Shown here: positions 44,429-52,357 of the stretch, in pieces
How the letters are laid out: each line of letters opens with the position of its first letter
Numbering within the stretch: the stretch's first letter is position 1
Source: Thalassobacillus pellis
GTDB lineage: Bacteria > Bacillota > Bacilli > Bacillales > Halobacillaceae
Direction: 5' to 3'
DNA: 64,000 bases
NCBI RefSeq assembly: GCF_016908295.1
Contig: NZ_JAFBDO010000004.1
Span: 124,001 to 188,000 of the forward strand
The notes under the pieces: model-generated
Told to the model about the DNA's origin: nothing
Seen by the model: the letters and a program-made list of their open reading frames with translations, nothing else
The model's database searches: none
Program-made: the position numbers and the translations under genes

Positions 44429-44608
44429 TTACGGCTTTCTTTTATATGTCCATACTCGATCTTTATTGGTTGTTTCCGGAAAACGGTCGCCTGCTTTCAG
44501 TTGGATATGTTGAGGATCCGTTACCATACTGCCCGTTTCACCTATTTCGACATAATGACCATTATTAGGGGCGTGGTCCCCAGATTTGAATTGGTGTCTT
44601 TGGCCCAT
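44429..44608 (-). CDS. yjzC: YjzC family protein
   Basis: A 59-residue soluble protein matching YjzC closely: MGQRHQFKSGDHAPNNGHYV, then GETGSMVTDPQHIQLKAGD and a Lys-rich end KDRVWTYKRKP. ATG at 44608 follows AAGGAG with 8-nt spacing; the in-frame GTG at 44617 is too close to it. Function unknown; its place marks the left edge of the arg-locus position in B. subtilis. Confidence 0.88.
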   Translation of the reverse strand: MGQRHQFKSGDHAPNNGHYVEIGETGSMVTDPQHIQLKAGDRFPETTNKDRVWTYKRKP

Positions 44609-44707
44609 TGCACACACTCCTTCCCAGTCTTTATAGTATTATCATGTGCAGGAAGACAGGTTTGATACCAACTATACATAATTGTAAAAAATCAGGAGGG
44701 TTTTGAC

Positions 44708-45526
44708 GTGGAAACGACAATAGAATTTTGGATTGTTTTAAAATATGTATTTTTAGGCTTATTCCAGGGAATTACCGAGCCTATCCCCATCTCCTCAAGC
44801 GGACACCTTGTACTGCTTCAGAATATATTTGGCATACAGCTGAAAGGACTTGAATTCGAAGTCCTCCTCAATTTCGGTTCGTTGATCGCTGTCCTGATCA
44901 TCTATCGGCATGATATTATCCGGCTTGCTCAGAATGGGTTCAGGTATATAAAATATCGGGAAGAAAGAGACCAATCTGAATTCAATTTCATTTTATATCT
45001 GATTATCGGTACCATCCCGGCAGGTGTTCTCGGTATATTGTTTGAGGATTGGATTGCAGCGACCTTCAAAGGACCAAAGCTTGTCGGGATTACATTGATC
45101 ATCACTGGCATCGCGCTTTGGATTATCCGAAACCTGCGCGGGCATAAGGGTGAAGGAGCCCTTACCTGGAAAGACGCATTGATTGTAGGACTCGCCCAAT
45201 CCGTTGCCTTGATACCAGGGATAAGCCGTTCTGGTGCCACAATTGTCGCAGCTATGCTGATCGGGATGAAACAGGAAACAGCTCTCCGGTTCTCTTTCCT
45301 ATTATATATCCCTGTCAGCCTTGGTACGATGTTATTGTCTATCGGGGATTTGCTCGAGAATGATTTATCAGTGGTTTGGCTACCCTGGCTGCTGGCAGTT
45401 ATAGCAGCTATCGTTGCGTCTTATTATGCCCTGCTATGGTTCATGGATATCATGGCAAAAGGTAATTTGAAATATTTTACCTTCTATTGCTTTATTGTAG
45501 GAACATTAGCGATCCTATTTCTTTAA
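44708..45526 (+). CDS. uppP: Undecaprenyl-diphosphatase UppP/BacA
   Basis: A 272-residue polytopic membrane enzyme recycling the lipid carrier for cell-wall synthesis; overproduction gives bacitracin resistance. The signature [15 protein letters not shown] lies at about residues 20-34, and [10 protein letters not shown] at about 176-185. GTG start follows AGGAGGG. It stands alone at the edge of the anaerobic island and probably has no link to it. Confidence 0.93.
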   Translation: METTIEFWIVLKYVFLGLFQGITEPIPISSSGHLVLLQNIFGIQLKGLEFEVLLNFGSLIAVLIIYRHDIIRLAQNGFRYIKYREERDQSEFNFILYLIIGTIPAGVLGILFEDWIAATFKGPKLVGITLIITGIALWIIRNLRGHKGEGALTWKDALIVGLAQSVALIPGISRSGATIVAAMLIGMKQETALRFSFLLYIPVSLGTMLLSIGDLLENDLSVVWLPWLLAVIAAIVASYYALLWFMDIMAKGNLKYFTFYCFIVGTLAILFL

Positions 45527-45617
45527 CCTGAGAAAAGCTTCTTCATTCCAAAATCGTCGAGAGGTTTTTATTTTTACAGTTACGGAAGTTTTTTCGACAG
45601 CCTTAGAGGGAGAAACG

Positions 45618-45735
45618 ATGCATTGTATATACGAAGACTACTGCGGGAACAGCACAAGTTAAAGGTCCACCTGGCCAAGAAGGTCACCAGACCAGGAAGA
45701 CTTTAAGCCGTGGCCACGGAAAGCGAAGTGTTTGG
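45618..45735 (+). repeat. Degenerate copy of repeat R2
   Basis: CTGCGGGAACAGCACAAG, CCACCTGGCCAAGAAGG and GCCGTGGCCACGGAAAGC follow the R2 order, with an inner stem CTGGCC/CCAG in place of the usual one. It is in the gene-free stretch 45527-45936, which otherwise holds only the hairpin at 45760 and the fnr upstream region. Confidence 0.6.
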
Positions 45736-45757
45736 AAGAAGCGGTTGTCTGGCGCAC

Positions 45758-45799
45758 CTATAAACCGAACTTATTTCAATGAAATAGTTCGGTTTATAT
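45758..45799. terminator. Long hairpin upstream of fnr
   Basis: ATAAACCGAAC (45760-45770) pairs with GTTCGGTTTAT (45787-45797), enclosing TATTTC/GAAATA. It lies between the R2 copy and fnr and may terminate transcription from uppP. Confidence 0.7.
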
Positions 45800-45936
45800 T
45801 ATGTTATTAACTTTTTCCAGTCCATTTTTTGCAAAAATCCTGGCATCCTGTCGTTTAAAAAGCTTTGTAGGATCTTTTTGGTACCTATATAATGGAAAAG
45901 ACCAAACCAATGTGTTGAAAAAATTTACGATAAGGC

Positions 45937-46650
45937 GTGATCAATTTGGTGGAACAACAACAGACCAGGTTGTATATCTCCAAGGATTTGAAGGAATTAT
46001 TAGCCTCCGTGGACCATGTCACGAAAATAAAGAAAAATCGCTTTCTCTTCCATGAAGGGGGAATCGCTGATAAGCTGTTCATCATCAAATCCGGACGAAT
46101 TCAAATCGGCAAGTTCACCTCGGACGGGCGCGAGCTATCGATCAGTATTTGCCGGGAAGGAGACATGACTGGAGAATTGACCCTGTTCCAGGCAGACGCC
46201 AAATATTTGTTCAGTGCGAAAATTATAGAAGACGCAGAAGTTGCTATCATTAAAAAGGATCATCTCGAAAGGGAGCTGATGCACAACAGCCCCCTAGCTT
46301 TCGAATTCATGCGCTGGATGAGTGAACATTTACAAAGGACCCAGACAAAATTCCGGGACTTGGTGCTTCACGGTAAAAAAGGCGCTTTGTATTCCACCTT
46401 GATTCGTCTTACAAACAGTTATGGAATCAAACGGGAAGACGGCATATTGATCGACATTGTCCTTACCAACCAGGAGCTTGCCAATTTTTGTGCTACCTCA
46501 AGGGAAAGTGTCAATCGAATGCTCAATGATTTGAAAAAGAAAGGCATTCTTTCCATGGATAGGAACAAGATTGTCGTGAACGAGCTTCCATTTTTAAAAG
46601 ATGAAATAAACTGTGACAACTGCCCCATTTATCTATGCAGGATCGAATAA
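45937..46650 (+). CDS. fnr: Anaerobic regulator Fnr, Bacillus type with C-terminal Fe-S site
   Basis: A 237-residue Crp/Fnr regulator. The cyclic-nucleotide-binding-like domain spans about residues 20-135, and the winged helix has TNQELANFCATSRESVNRML. Bacillus Fnr binds a [4Fe-4S] cluster through three C-terminal Cys and Asp141; here CDNCPIYLC gives Cys226, Cys229 and Cys234, and Asp141 follows KFR in RDLVLHGKKG. The start is uncertain: GTG at 45937, TTG at 45946 or GTG at 45949, with a weak TAAGG upstream. It is convergent with ywiC, its neighbour in B. subtilis as well. Confidence 0.95.
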   Translation: MINLVEQQQTRLYISKDLKELLASVDHVTKIKKNRFLFHEGGIADKLFIIKSGRIQIGKFTSDGRELSISICREGDMTGELTLFQADAKYLFSAKIIEDAEVAIIKKDHLERELMHNSPLAFEFMRWMSEHLQRTQTKFRDLVLHGKKGALYSTLIRLTNSYGIKREDGILIDIVLTNQELANFCATSRESVNRMLNDLKKKGILSMDRNKIVVNELPFLKDEINCDNCPIYLCRIE

Positions 46651-47367
46651 TCAGAAAAAGCTTATCGATATGATTGCCAGAAAAACTGCAGAGTTGCCGA
46701 TTTCGAGAATCCCCATTTCCATCGGTTTCATTTTCCTTCCATATAAATAAACAGCTCTGACGAGGCTAGGGAGAAAAGCAACGGTCAATAGCCATGACCC
46801 CAAAGCTGCCCCTAATCCGACAACAAAGATATGGTATCCCCAGGAGATCCAGCGATAAGCTGGATTTTTCTTTTCTCTGATCATAGTTTTCACAAATAAA
46901 GTACTTCCTGTGAAAAAAAGAATGGGGATCGCGACAATCAACCAGGCGGTACTGTCTATACTACCCGAACCTAAATAATAGGTTGCCATACCACTGAAGC
47001 TGAATGCAGCGATAGCAGATAAGTCATTCCATAACGAGCGATCTTTATTATGTTTCCCAAATACTATATTAATGATAAAAAACGGAACCATCATGAGCCC
47101 GACCCAGAATAACGTCGTATTAAAGATTACAACAGGTAACAGAGCAAGTGTTGCAACACTTATATATTTATAGAACCAGGACAAATGGAATTCTATCTTC
47201 TTTTTCTTTACTGCCATGATCAATGGATAGGTTGCCAGATACAAGGAAATCCAGCCAATTAATAAAGGTACCTGCCACCAGCTGAATCCTCCAGCAATTA
47301 TTCCAAGTAAAAAAGGCAGTACCAGCATCGCCCATGCGCCATGTTGTTTCGGCATATATAAATTCAT
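46651..47367 (-). CDS. ywiC: YwiC-like membrane protein
   Basis: A 238-residue membrane protein with about eight hydrophobic segments. The start MNLYMPKQHGAWAMLVLPFL is the hallmark of the YwiC family, with a His-Gly-Ala-Trp motif before the first segment. In B. subtilis ywiC adjoins narK-fnr, linking it to anaerobic growth. It is 35 bp after the radical SAM gene and abuts the fnr stop. AGGAGGGAAGG precedes the ATG. Function unknown. Confidence 0.85.
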   Translation of the reverse strand: MNLYMPKQHGAWAMLVLPFLLGIIAGGFSWWQVPLLIGWISLYLATYPLIMAVKKKKIEFHLSWFYKYISVATLALLPVVIFNTTLFWVGLMMVPFFIINIVFGKHNKDRSLWNDLSAIAAFSFSGMATYYLGSGSIDSTAWLIVAIPILFFTGSTLFVKTMIREKKNPAYRWISWGYHIFVVGLGAALGSWLLTVAFLPSLVRAVYLYGRKMKPMEMGILEIGNSAVFLAIISISFF

Positions 47368-47402
47368 GCCCTTCCCTCCTAATTCATTTCTTCAAATCCC
47401 AT

Positions 47403-48530
47403 TTAACTGGACAATTTTTTCTCCCGCATCGCTTTTGGTGTATAGACACAGTATGGTTCACTTTCCATATAATCTCCTGTCATCGCATAAGCTCTTGATC
47501 GTGAACCGCCGCAGACATGCCGGAACTCACAAACGCCGCACTTTCCTTTATAAGCATCGGGATTTCTGAGATTTTTAAACACTTCAGACTCACGATAAAT
47601 GGCAGCGAGTGGTGTTTCCTTAACATTCCCTGCTTTAACCGGCAGCAGCCCGCTCGGGTAAACATCACCGATATGAGAGATGAAAACAAATCCGTTGCCA
47701 TCATTTACTCCTTTTGGTGCACGGCCAAGCCCGTCAATCATGCCTGTCGTGCCATTCATCAGTGCATCCTTATAGCGGATTTCCCTGCCATCACTACCCA
47801 CCTTTTGTTCCCTCATTTTCTTTTGAATGACCACTCGACGATAATGCTGAGCCGCAGTTGTCTTAATATCGAAGGAAACCCGTTTTGACAATTCATACAG
47901 CCAAATGAATGTTTTTTCGTGTTCAACAGGTGTAATCATATCTTTTTCCTGACCTCGGCCTGTCGGTACAAGAAAAAATACACTCCATAACACACAATCC
48001 AGTTTTTCAATCAAAGCAGCCATTTCCTCCAGATAATCATAATTGTACCTGGAAATAACCGTGTTGATTTGAATAGGCATGTTTAATTCATGCAAGTAGT
48101 TGATAGCATTCATCGTTAAGTCGAACGAACCGTTTGTGCCGCGGAAATGATCATGGATGGCTGCATTGTGCCCATCCAGACTGAATGCCCATCTGGATAA
48201 TCCTACATCACGGGCCTTTTCCATTGCCTCCTTCGTCACATTAGGAGTGGCAGATGGTGTCATGGAGACCCTGACACCTTTATCCACTGCATACTTTGCA
48301 ATATCAAATACATCCGGCCGCATGAGCGGATCTCCCCCAGTAAATACAAGCATCGGATTGTCCATTTCATAAATGTCATCGATCAGTTTTTTACCCTGTT
48401 CATATGTCAATTCCCTTGGATCTCGTTTATATTGAGCCTCCGCACGGCAGTGTAGACATTTCAGCTCACAAGCCCTCGTCAATTCCCATATCACGATAAA
48501 AGGATTTTCGTTGTAATCACGGTTGAACAT
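47403..48530 (-). CDS. Radical SAM/SPASM protein related to NirJ/AhbD
   Basis: A 375-residue radical SAM enzyme. The cluster motif CELKCLHC (Cys21, Cys25, Cys28) binds the SAM-cleaving [4Fe-4S], and LVFTGGDPLMRPDV and INTVISRYN are further core motifs. The C terminus has a SPASM-type Cys set: CGVCEFRHVCGGSRSRAYAM, then a last Cys in SEPYC. The CGGSRxRAYAxTGD block is typical of haem-modifying enzymes (AhbC/AhbD, NirJ) and relatives of unassigned role. AGGGGG lies upstream of the ATG. A perfect FNR-type palindrome lies about 85 bp upstream, so expression is probably anaerobic. It forms an operon with ywiC. Confidence 0.85.
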   Translation of the reverse strand: MFNRDYNENPFIVIWELTRACELKCLHCRAEAQYKRDPRELTYEQGKKLIDDIYEMDNPMLVFTGGDPLMRPDVFDIAKYAVDKGVRVSMTPSATPNVTKEAMEKARDVGLSRWAFSLDGHNAAIHDHFRGTNGSFDLTMNAINYLHELNMPIQINTVISRYNYDYLEEMAALIEKLDCVLWSVFFLVPTGRGQEKDMITPVEHEKTFIWLYELSKRVSFDIKTTAAQHYRRVVIQKKMREQKVGSDGREIRYKDALMNGTTGMIDGLGRAPKGVNDGNGFVFISHIGDVYPSGLLPVKAGNVKETPLAAIYRESEVFKNLRNPDAYKGKCGVCEFRHVCGGSRSRAYAMTGDYMESEPYCVYTPKAMREKKLSS

Positions 48531-48606
48531 GATATTTCCCCCTTAAAAATAACTCTCATTTCCACCATCTTCATGTTTTTATTGTAGCTGAATAACAGCA
48601 GTGGAG

Positions 48607-48624
48607 TTGTGATGTTCATCACAA
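48607..48624. promoter_or_regulatory. Perfect FNR/CRP-type operator
   Basis: TTGTGATGTTCATCACAA is a perfect palindrome, TTGTGA-N6-TCACAA. It is centred about 85 bp upstream of the radical SAM start (48530). Confidence 0.8.
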
Positions 48625-48666
48625 GCAAAAGCTTATTCCACGGTTAGTAGCCTAGATGAGTAGAGA

Positions 48667-48830
48667 GAGCGGCTAATAGAAGTCTGGCGAGCATATATTG
48701 CGCATTGGCAAGCATAAATGGAGGCTGGGCGAGCGTTATTTCTGTACGGAACGAGCGTATTCATGCGTTGGCGAGCTTAATTAAGTGCTGAATGAGCATA
48801 TTACAATCAGCAAAAGCTTATCTTCCAGGC
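48667..48830. repeat. 21-bp-period array of GAGCRTATT units (array C)
   Basis: Copies of GAGC or AAGC plus an A/T-rich stretch start at 48667, 48689, 48710, 48731, 48753, 48773 and 48794, i.e. spacing 20-22. Bases between are variable but often end GG. It is the same unit as the array at 7698-7836. With the FNR box and the R3 copy it fills the gene-free stretch 48531-48984. Confidence 0.75.
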
Positions 48831-48834
48831 ATTA

Positions 48835-48925
48835 GAAAACTTGGCTTGTCGCCAAGTCCTTATGGCTGAAGCCTTCGTTTTACTTATACTTTAATCCTTT
48901 AACAAAATTAAACTTCTTAAAGTGA
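48835..48925 (-). repeat. Repeat R3, minus orientation
   Basis: It reads in reverse complement from CTTTAAGAAGTTTAA to CTTGGCGACAAGCCAAGTTTT, nearly identical to the copy at 61779-61873. Confidence 0.85.
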
Positions 48926-48927
48926 AA

Positions 48928-48977
48928 AAATGACGCATCCTGAAACCGGCCATTACAGGCTTCATCAGAATGCGTCC
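48928..48977 (-). terminator. Terminator after the first DUF2249 gene
   Basis: On the minus strand GACGCATTCTGA pairs with TCAGGATGCGTC across about 24 nt, followed by ATTTTTTC. Confidence 0.75.
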
Positions 48978-48984
48978 TTATCAG

Positions 48985-49224
48985 TCATCTTTTAGTGATT
49001 GCCACTCTCCAAATATCCGGCCCTTCTTCTAAGTAACTCCACTCGAACTTTCCTTCCCGTTCCATCATGAATTGATAATGAAGCGGGCGTGGATCGTGGT
49101 CATTGGTCAGCTCCAGTGTTTCACCATCTTCCAGGTTGTCGAAAGTATCGAAAATCCGTGGATGTCTGATTTTCGGCTCGATATCCGGTGCATTAATTTT
49201 TGCCTTAAACGTCATTTCCTTCAT
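48985..49224 (-). CDS. DUF2249 protein
   Basis: A 79-residue single-domain DUF2249 protein. It shows the family hallmark NDHDPRPLHYQ after GETLELT, and ends VAITKR. DUF2249 domains are often near hemerythrin-like and NO-related proteins and resemble the TusA (SirA) fold, but the active Cys of TusA is absent. The gene is divergent from the Crp/Fnr gene at 49508, sharing a 283-bp region with an FNR-like box. It is one of three DUF2249 proteins in this island. Confidence 0.88.
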   Translation of the reverse strand: MKEMTFKAKINAPDIEPKIRHPRIFDTFDNLEDGETLELTNDHDPRPLHYQFMMEREGKFEWSYLEEGPDIWRVAITKR

Positions 49225-49383
49225 TTTTATTTCCTAGTTATTTTTTTCTATTGATAGCAGCTCAAGGGAATAGCAACACGTTCTTTTCTCAAGAAACTAT
49301 GCTGGTTCACTTCCCCTTTGTCTAACTGGGTATTATCGTACCGTTATTTCGACATCCATGGTGTGAGGGGAAGCATGCGACAC

Positions 49384-49401
49384 CTGTGATTTTAATCACT
49401 G
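49384..49401. promoter_or_regulatory. FNR/CRP-like operator between divergent genes
   Basis: CTGTGATTTTAATCACTG has TGTGA-N6-TCACT, one mismatch from a perfect palindrome. It is centred 115 bp before the Crp/Fnr ATG and 168 bp before the DUF2249 ATG. Confidence 0.6.
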
Positions 49402-49507
49402 ATTATTTAATGGTTTACTTTTAAAAGTGTTCAAAATTATCTATCTGTCATACAGGTTATAGATGCTACACTATAAAGAGATTAAAAGTGAAAGGATGAT
49501 CAGGGAA

Positions 49508-50200
49508 ATGGCGTTCCATTCTACCCAGCAGTTATTACAGAATGTTCCGTTATTCAAAGATTTGACTGATACCGAGATGGAGCCGGTGATTGAGCTGGCC
49601 AAATCTCGTGTTTACCGCTCCGGCACACATGTTTTCATGCAAGGAGACCCGCTCACGAACGTATATTTTATCAGCCAGGGCAGAGTGAAGATCTATAAGA
49701 CAGACTTCCACGGGAGAGAACAGATTGTTAATGTGCTTCAGCCAGGAGATATGTTTCCCCACCAAGGTTTTTTCCGGAAAGATGAGTGTCCCGCGCACGC
49801 AGAAATTTTAGACGAAGCCACACTGATTTATATTCCAATCCCATCTTTTGAGCAATTCCTTATCAATCATCCGGAGATCTCCGTCAAGATGTTCAAAGTT
49901 CTCGGAGATAAAATCGTTGATTTGCAGAACCGACTGGAGGAACAGATTCTTCATAACACTTACGAGCAAATCATTATGCTGCTTCTCCGTCTCGGTAAGC
50001 TTTACGGAATAGAAGAAAAAAATGACTGGATCAAGCTTCAGACCCATTTTACAAACCGGGAACTTGCGAACATGATCGGCTCAAGCCGTGAAACGGTAAG
50101 CAGGACACTGACACAGCTAAAAAAGAAAAAGCTTGTGTATACCGATACGGATGGTTATTTCAAAATCCATCCAGATGCTTTAGAAGAAGAATTATTTTAA
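49508..50200 (+). CDS. Second Crp/Fnr-family regulator, without Fe-S cysteines
   Basis: A 230-residue regulator. The N-terminal sensor domain has HVFMQGDPLTNVYFISQGRV; the helix-turn-helix is FTNRELANMIGSSRETVSRT, with the recognition residues R-E-T-V-S-R as in FNR/CRP, suiting TGTGA sites. It lacks the C-terminal Cys cluster of Fnr and has few Cys, so it must sense another signal, perhaps NO, haem or a ligand. Start at ATG 49508 with AAAGGATG 9 nt upstream; ATG 49496 is an alternative. It is followed after 74 bp by the DUF2249 operon. Confidence 0.88.
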   Translation: MAFHSTQQLLQNVPLFKDLTDTEMEPVIELAKSRVYRSGTHVFMQGDPLTNVYFISQGRVKIYKTDFHGREQIVNVLQPGDMFPHQGFFRKDECPAHAEILDEATLIYIPIPSFEQFLINHPEISVKMFKVLGDKIVDLQNRLEEQILHNTYEQIIMLLLRLGKLYGIEEKNDWIKLQTHFTNRELANMIGSSRETVSRTLTQLKKKKLVYTDTDGYFKIHPDALEEELF

Positions 50201-50201
50201 A

Positions 50202-50219
50202 CCGTGATTTGCATCACAT
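50202..50219. promoter_or_regulatory. FNR/CRP-like operator upstream of the DUF2249 operon
   Basis: CCGTGATTTGCATCACAT contains GTGA-N6-TCAC as a perfect core. It is centred about 64 bp before the ATG at 50275. Confidence 0.65.
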
Positions 50220-50274
50220 CACAGCTAATTGAAAATGATTATCATAGGGGTATACCAAATAAGAGGTGATGTTG

Positions 50275-50520
50275 ATGAAAATTCCAACATCTTTTGTGGA
50301 ATTGGATGTACGGGAAGATTTGAAGCTTAAGAAGGAGCCCTTTCAAAAAATCATGGCTGCTGTATCTGGCCTTAAAAAAGGGGAAGCGCTTATACTTCAT
50401 GCTCCGTTCAAGCCTGTACCCCTGTTTAAGGTACTGGACAAAAAAGGTTTCGATCATGAGGCTGAAAACATAGCCCCAAAACACTGGCGGGTTGTTTTCA
50501 CAAAAAGGCAGGGAGAATAA
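50275..50520 (+). CDS. DUF2249 protein, first of a coupled pair
   Basis: An 81-residue DUF2249 protein: VELDVREDLKLKKEPFQKIM, KKGEALILHAPFKPVPLFKVL, then GFDHEAENI and a basic end. Compared with its neighbour it has APFKPVPL in place of NDRRPMFL, so the pair are different subtypes. ATG at 50275 follows AGAGGTGATG; two in-frame starts further upstream lie inside that site. It overlaps the next gene by 1 bp (TAATG). Confidence 0.88.
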   Translation: MKIPTSFVELDVREDLKLKKEPFQKIMAAVSGLKKGEALILHAPFKPVPLFKVLDKKGFDHEAENIAPKHWRVVFTKRQGE

Positions 50521-50735
50521 TGTTACTTGATAACAGAGGCCTCCAGCCTCCGCAGCCGATGATGAGGACACTAACAGCCCTGGAAGAGTTGGAGACCGGA
50601 GATCAGCTGGTCATTATCAATGACCGGAGACCCATGTTTTTGTTTGCCGAGCTGGATGAACTCGGGCATCATTATGAAACGCAGGAACAAAGTGACGGCA
50701 GTTTCCGAATCACAATCAGGAAATCTGGTGGATAA
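50520..50735 (+). CDS. DUF2249 protein, second of a coupled pair
   Basis: A 71-residue DUF2249 protein: LDNRGLQPPQPMMRTLTALE, then GDQLVIINDRRPMFLFAEL and FRITIRK. It starts in the stop of the preceding gene and ends 2 bp before the membrane protein, so the three genes are surely one translation-coupled unit. The two DUF2249 proteins may act as a heterodimer or carry small groups to the membrane partner; this is inference. Confidence 0.88.
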   Translation: MLLDNRGLQPPQPMMRTLTALEELETGDQLVIINDRRPMFLFAELDELGHHYETQEQSDGSFRITIRKSGG

Positions 50736-50737
50736 CA

Positions 50738-51997
50738 ATGATACCTGCCTTGAACCAACCAGCAGCAAACCAAAAAACTGAAACGAACATCAAACTTCCA
50801 TTATCCTTCATTATGTTTGGACTGGGGTCGTTTGTCATCTCGCAAATCATCCTGTTTCTGAACAGTGATTCATTAACAAATGGTGTATTCCGTATGCCGG
50901 ACATTTGGATGGCCGCCCACTTCCTGCTGCTTGGCTGGGCAGTCATGGTTGTAATGGGAGCAATGTATCAGCTTGTTCCAGTCGCTTTTTTAACAGCTAT
51001 CTGGAATGAAACATTCGGATTCGTCCAATTCTTCTTAACAGCAGCGGGGGTCCTGTTCCTTTCCTTGTCACTGTCCTTTTTTCCGGCATATGCCATGATC
51101 GGCGGTGGGCTGGCTGTCCTTGGCGTCATCATGTTTTTATTCCAGATGCTGATGACCCTAACCCGCCAGAAACAGAAAAATATCATGAGCTGGTTCGTCG
51201 GGAGCGCCCTCATTAGCCTGCTGCTAACCATCATTGCCGGATTCGGATTGACTTGGAGCATGAAGTATGGCTTCAGCTATCATAATCATTTACTTCAGAC
51301 ACATTTGCTGTTTGGATTGACAGGCTGGTTCACTCTGCTGATTTTCGGTTTTTCCTATAAGATGGTACCAATGTTCAGTCTTTCCCATGGTTTTGAAATG
51401 AAATGGGCAAAAAAAGCTTTCGTTACATATTGCGGCGGGCTGGTACTTCTGCTGGTATCTGTATGGCTCGAAATGCCTGCCGGGCTTATTAGCGCCTGGG
51501 GGCTGATGTTTGCAGGGTTTACATTTTTCGTTTTAGACATGAAGGAAATTCTGCAGAAAAGGATTAAAAAAAAGCTGGATCGTCCCTTCCTATTTTCATT
51601 AATTGCCATCGGCTTCGGCTGGTTACTTCATTTTGCTGCATTCGGATTAAGCCTGTTCCAAGTAGAAGACAGCAGAATCTGGAGCTGGGGAATTTATCTT
51701 TATATCATGATCTGGATCATTTTCAGCATCATGGGATATCTGTATAAAATTGTGCCCTTCCTCTGGTGGACGCATAAATATTCCGGACATGTCGGTAAAA
51801 AGGACGTGCCGGTTCTGAAGGATATGATTCAGGAAAAGTGGGGCTCCACCCTGTTTATTTCCTTGACCATCGGTGTGCTTGGATTAACATCCGCCTCGTT
51901 ATTACACGTACCTGCACTGGTCTGGGGATTTCAAGGGATTATATCTGTTACATCACTTTGCTATGTGTCATCGATTATCCGTGTTTTGACCCGGTAA
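50738..51997 (+). CDS. Polytopic membrane protein resembling haem-copper oxidase subunit I
   Basis: A 419-residue protein with about 12 hydrophobic segments. His residues sit within or at the ends of segments: MAAHFLLLGWAVMVVMGAMY, FSYHNHLLQTHLLFGLTGWF, FSLSHGF, LLHFAAFGLSLFQ and FLWWTHKYSGH. Repeated (M/L)YxxVP motifs (AMYQLVPVAF, SYKMVPMF, LYKIVPFLWW) recall small NorB/CcoN-like or NnrS-like haem proteins. It lacks an obvious full set of oxidase ligands, so a haem-binding or transport role rather than true oxidase is possible. ATG 2 bp after the DUF2249 stop; AATCTGGTGGAT gives a weak site, consistent with coupling. It is followed 17 bp later by the MIP18-type gene. Confidence 0.65.
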   Translation: MIPALNQPAANQKTETNIKLPLSFIMFGLGSFVISQIILFLNSDSLTNGVFRMPDIWMAAHFLLLGWAVMVVMGAMYQLVPVAFLTAIWNETFGFVQFFLTAAGVLFLSLSLSFFPAYAMIGGGLAVLGVIMFLFQMLMTLTRQKQKNIMSWFVGSALISLLLTIIAGFGLTWSMKYGFSYHNHLLQTHLLFGLTGWFTLLIFGFSYKMVPMFSLSHGFEMKWAKKAFVTYCGGLVLLLVSVWLEMPAGLISAWGLMFAGFTFFVLDMKEILQKRIKKKLDRPFLFSLIAIGFGWLLHFAAFGLSLFQVEDSRIWSWGIYLYIMIWIIFSIMGYLYKIVPFLWWTHKYSGHVGKKDVPVLKDMIQEKWGSTLFISLTIGVLGLTSASLLHVPALVWGFQGIISVTSLCYVSSIIRVLTR

Positions 51998-52014
51998 TGA
52001 AAGGAGGAAGAAAA

Positions 52015-52311
52015 ATGGAGTTAGTTAAAAGGGTGGAGGAAGCATTATACCAGGTCATTGACCCAGAGCTTGGCATCAACATCGTTGATCTCGGTCTGGT
52101 GTATGATATTCATGTCAGCCAGAACAATGATGTACACGTCAAAATGACGCTGACCACACCTGGTTGTCCATTGCACGACAGTATCGTCGGGGGAGCGGAA
52201 ACGATGATCTATGGAATAGATGAAGTCAATGATGTCAAAGTAGACCTGGTCTGGCATCCAGCATGGTCACCGGACAAAATGAGTGCCCATGCCAAGCAAA
52301 TGCTGATGTAA
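52015..52311 (+). CDS. MIP18/DUF59-family Fe-S assembly protein, second paralogue
   Basis: A 98-residue DUF59 protein. VIDPELGINIVDLGLVYDI and TTPGCPLHD, with the conserved Cys, match SufT/YitW/PaaD-type Fe-S assembly factors. ATG at 52015 follows AAGGAGG. It is last in the DUF2249-DUF2249-membrane-DUF59 operon and closely similar to YitW at 53656-53967. A dedicated paralogue in the operon suggests maturation of a specific Fe-S client, perhaps the radical SAM protein or an absent reductase. Confidence 0.88.
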   Translation: MELVKRVEEALYQVIDPELGINIVDLGLVYDIHVSQNNDVHVKMTLTTPGCPLHDSIVGGAETMIYGIDEVNDVKVDLVWHPAWSPDKMSAHAKQMLM

Positions 52312-52315
52312 CAAA

Positions 52316-52352
52316 ACGTGCCAGCCACCTTCTTGGCGGCTGGCACTTTTTT
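52316..52352. terminator. Bidirectional terminator
   Basis: GTGCCAGCC (52319-52327) and GGCTGGCAC (52338-52346) followed by T6, between the DUF59 gene (+) and moaD (-). Confidence 0.88.
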
Positions 52353-52357
52353 ATAGT

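Noticed and set aside
50738-51997. Calling the membrane protein NorB or CcoN outright
   Set aside because: Only part of the expected histidine pattern is visible and the length is short, so a named oxidase assignment cannot be supported.
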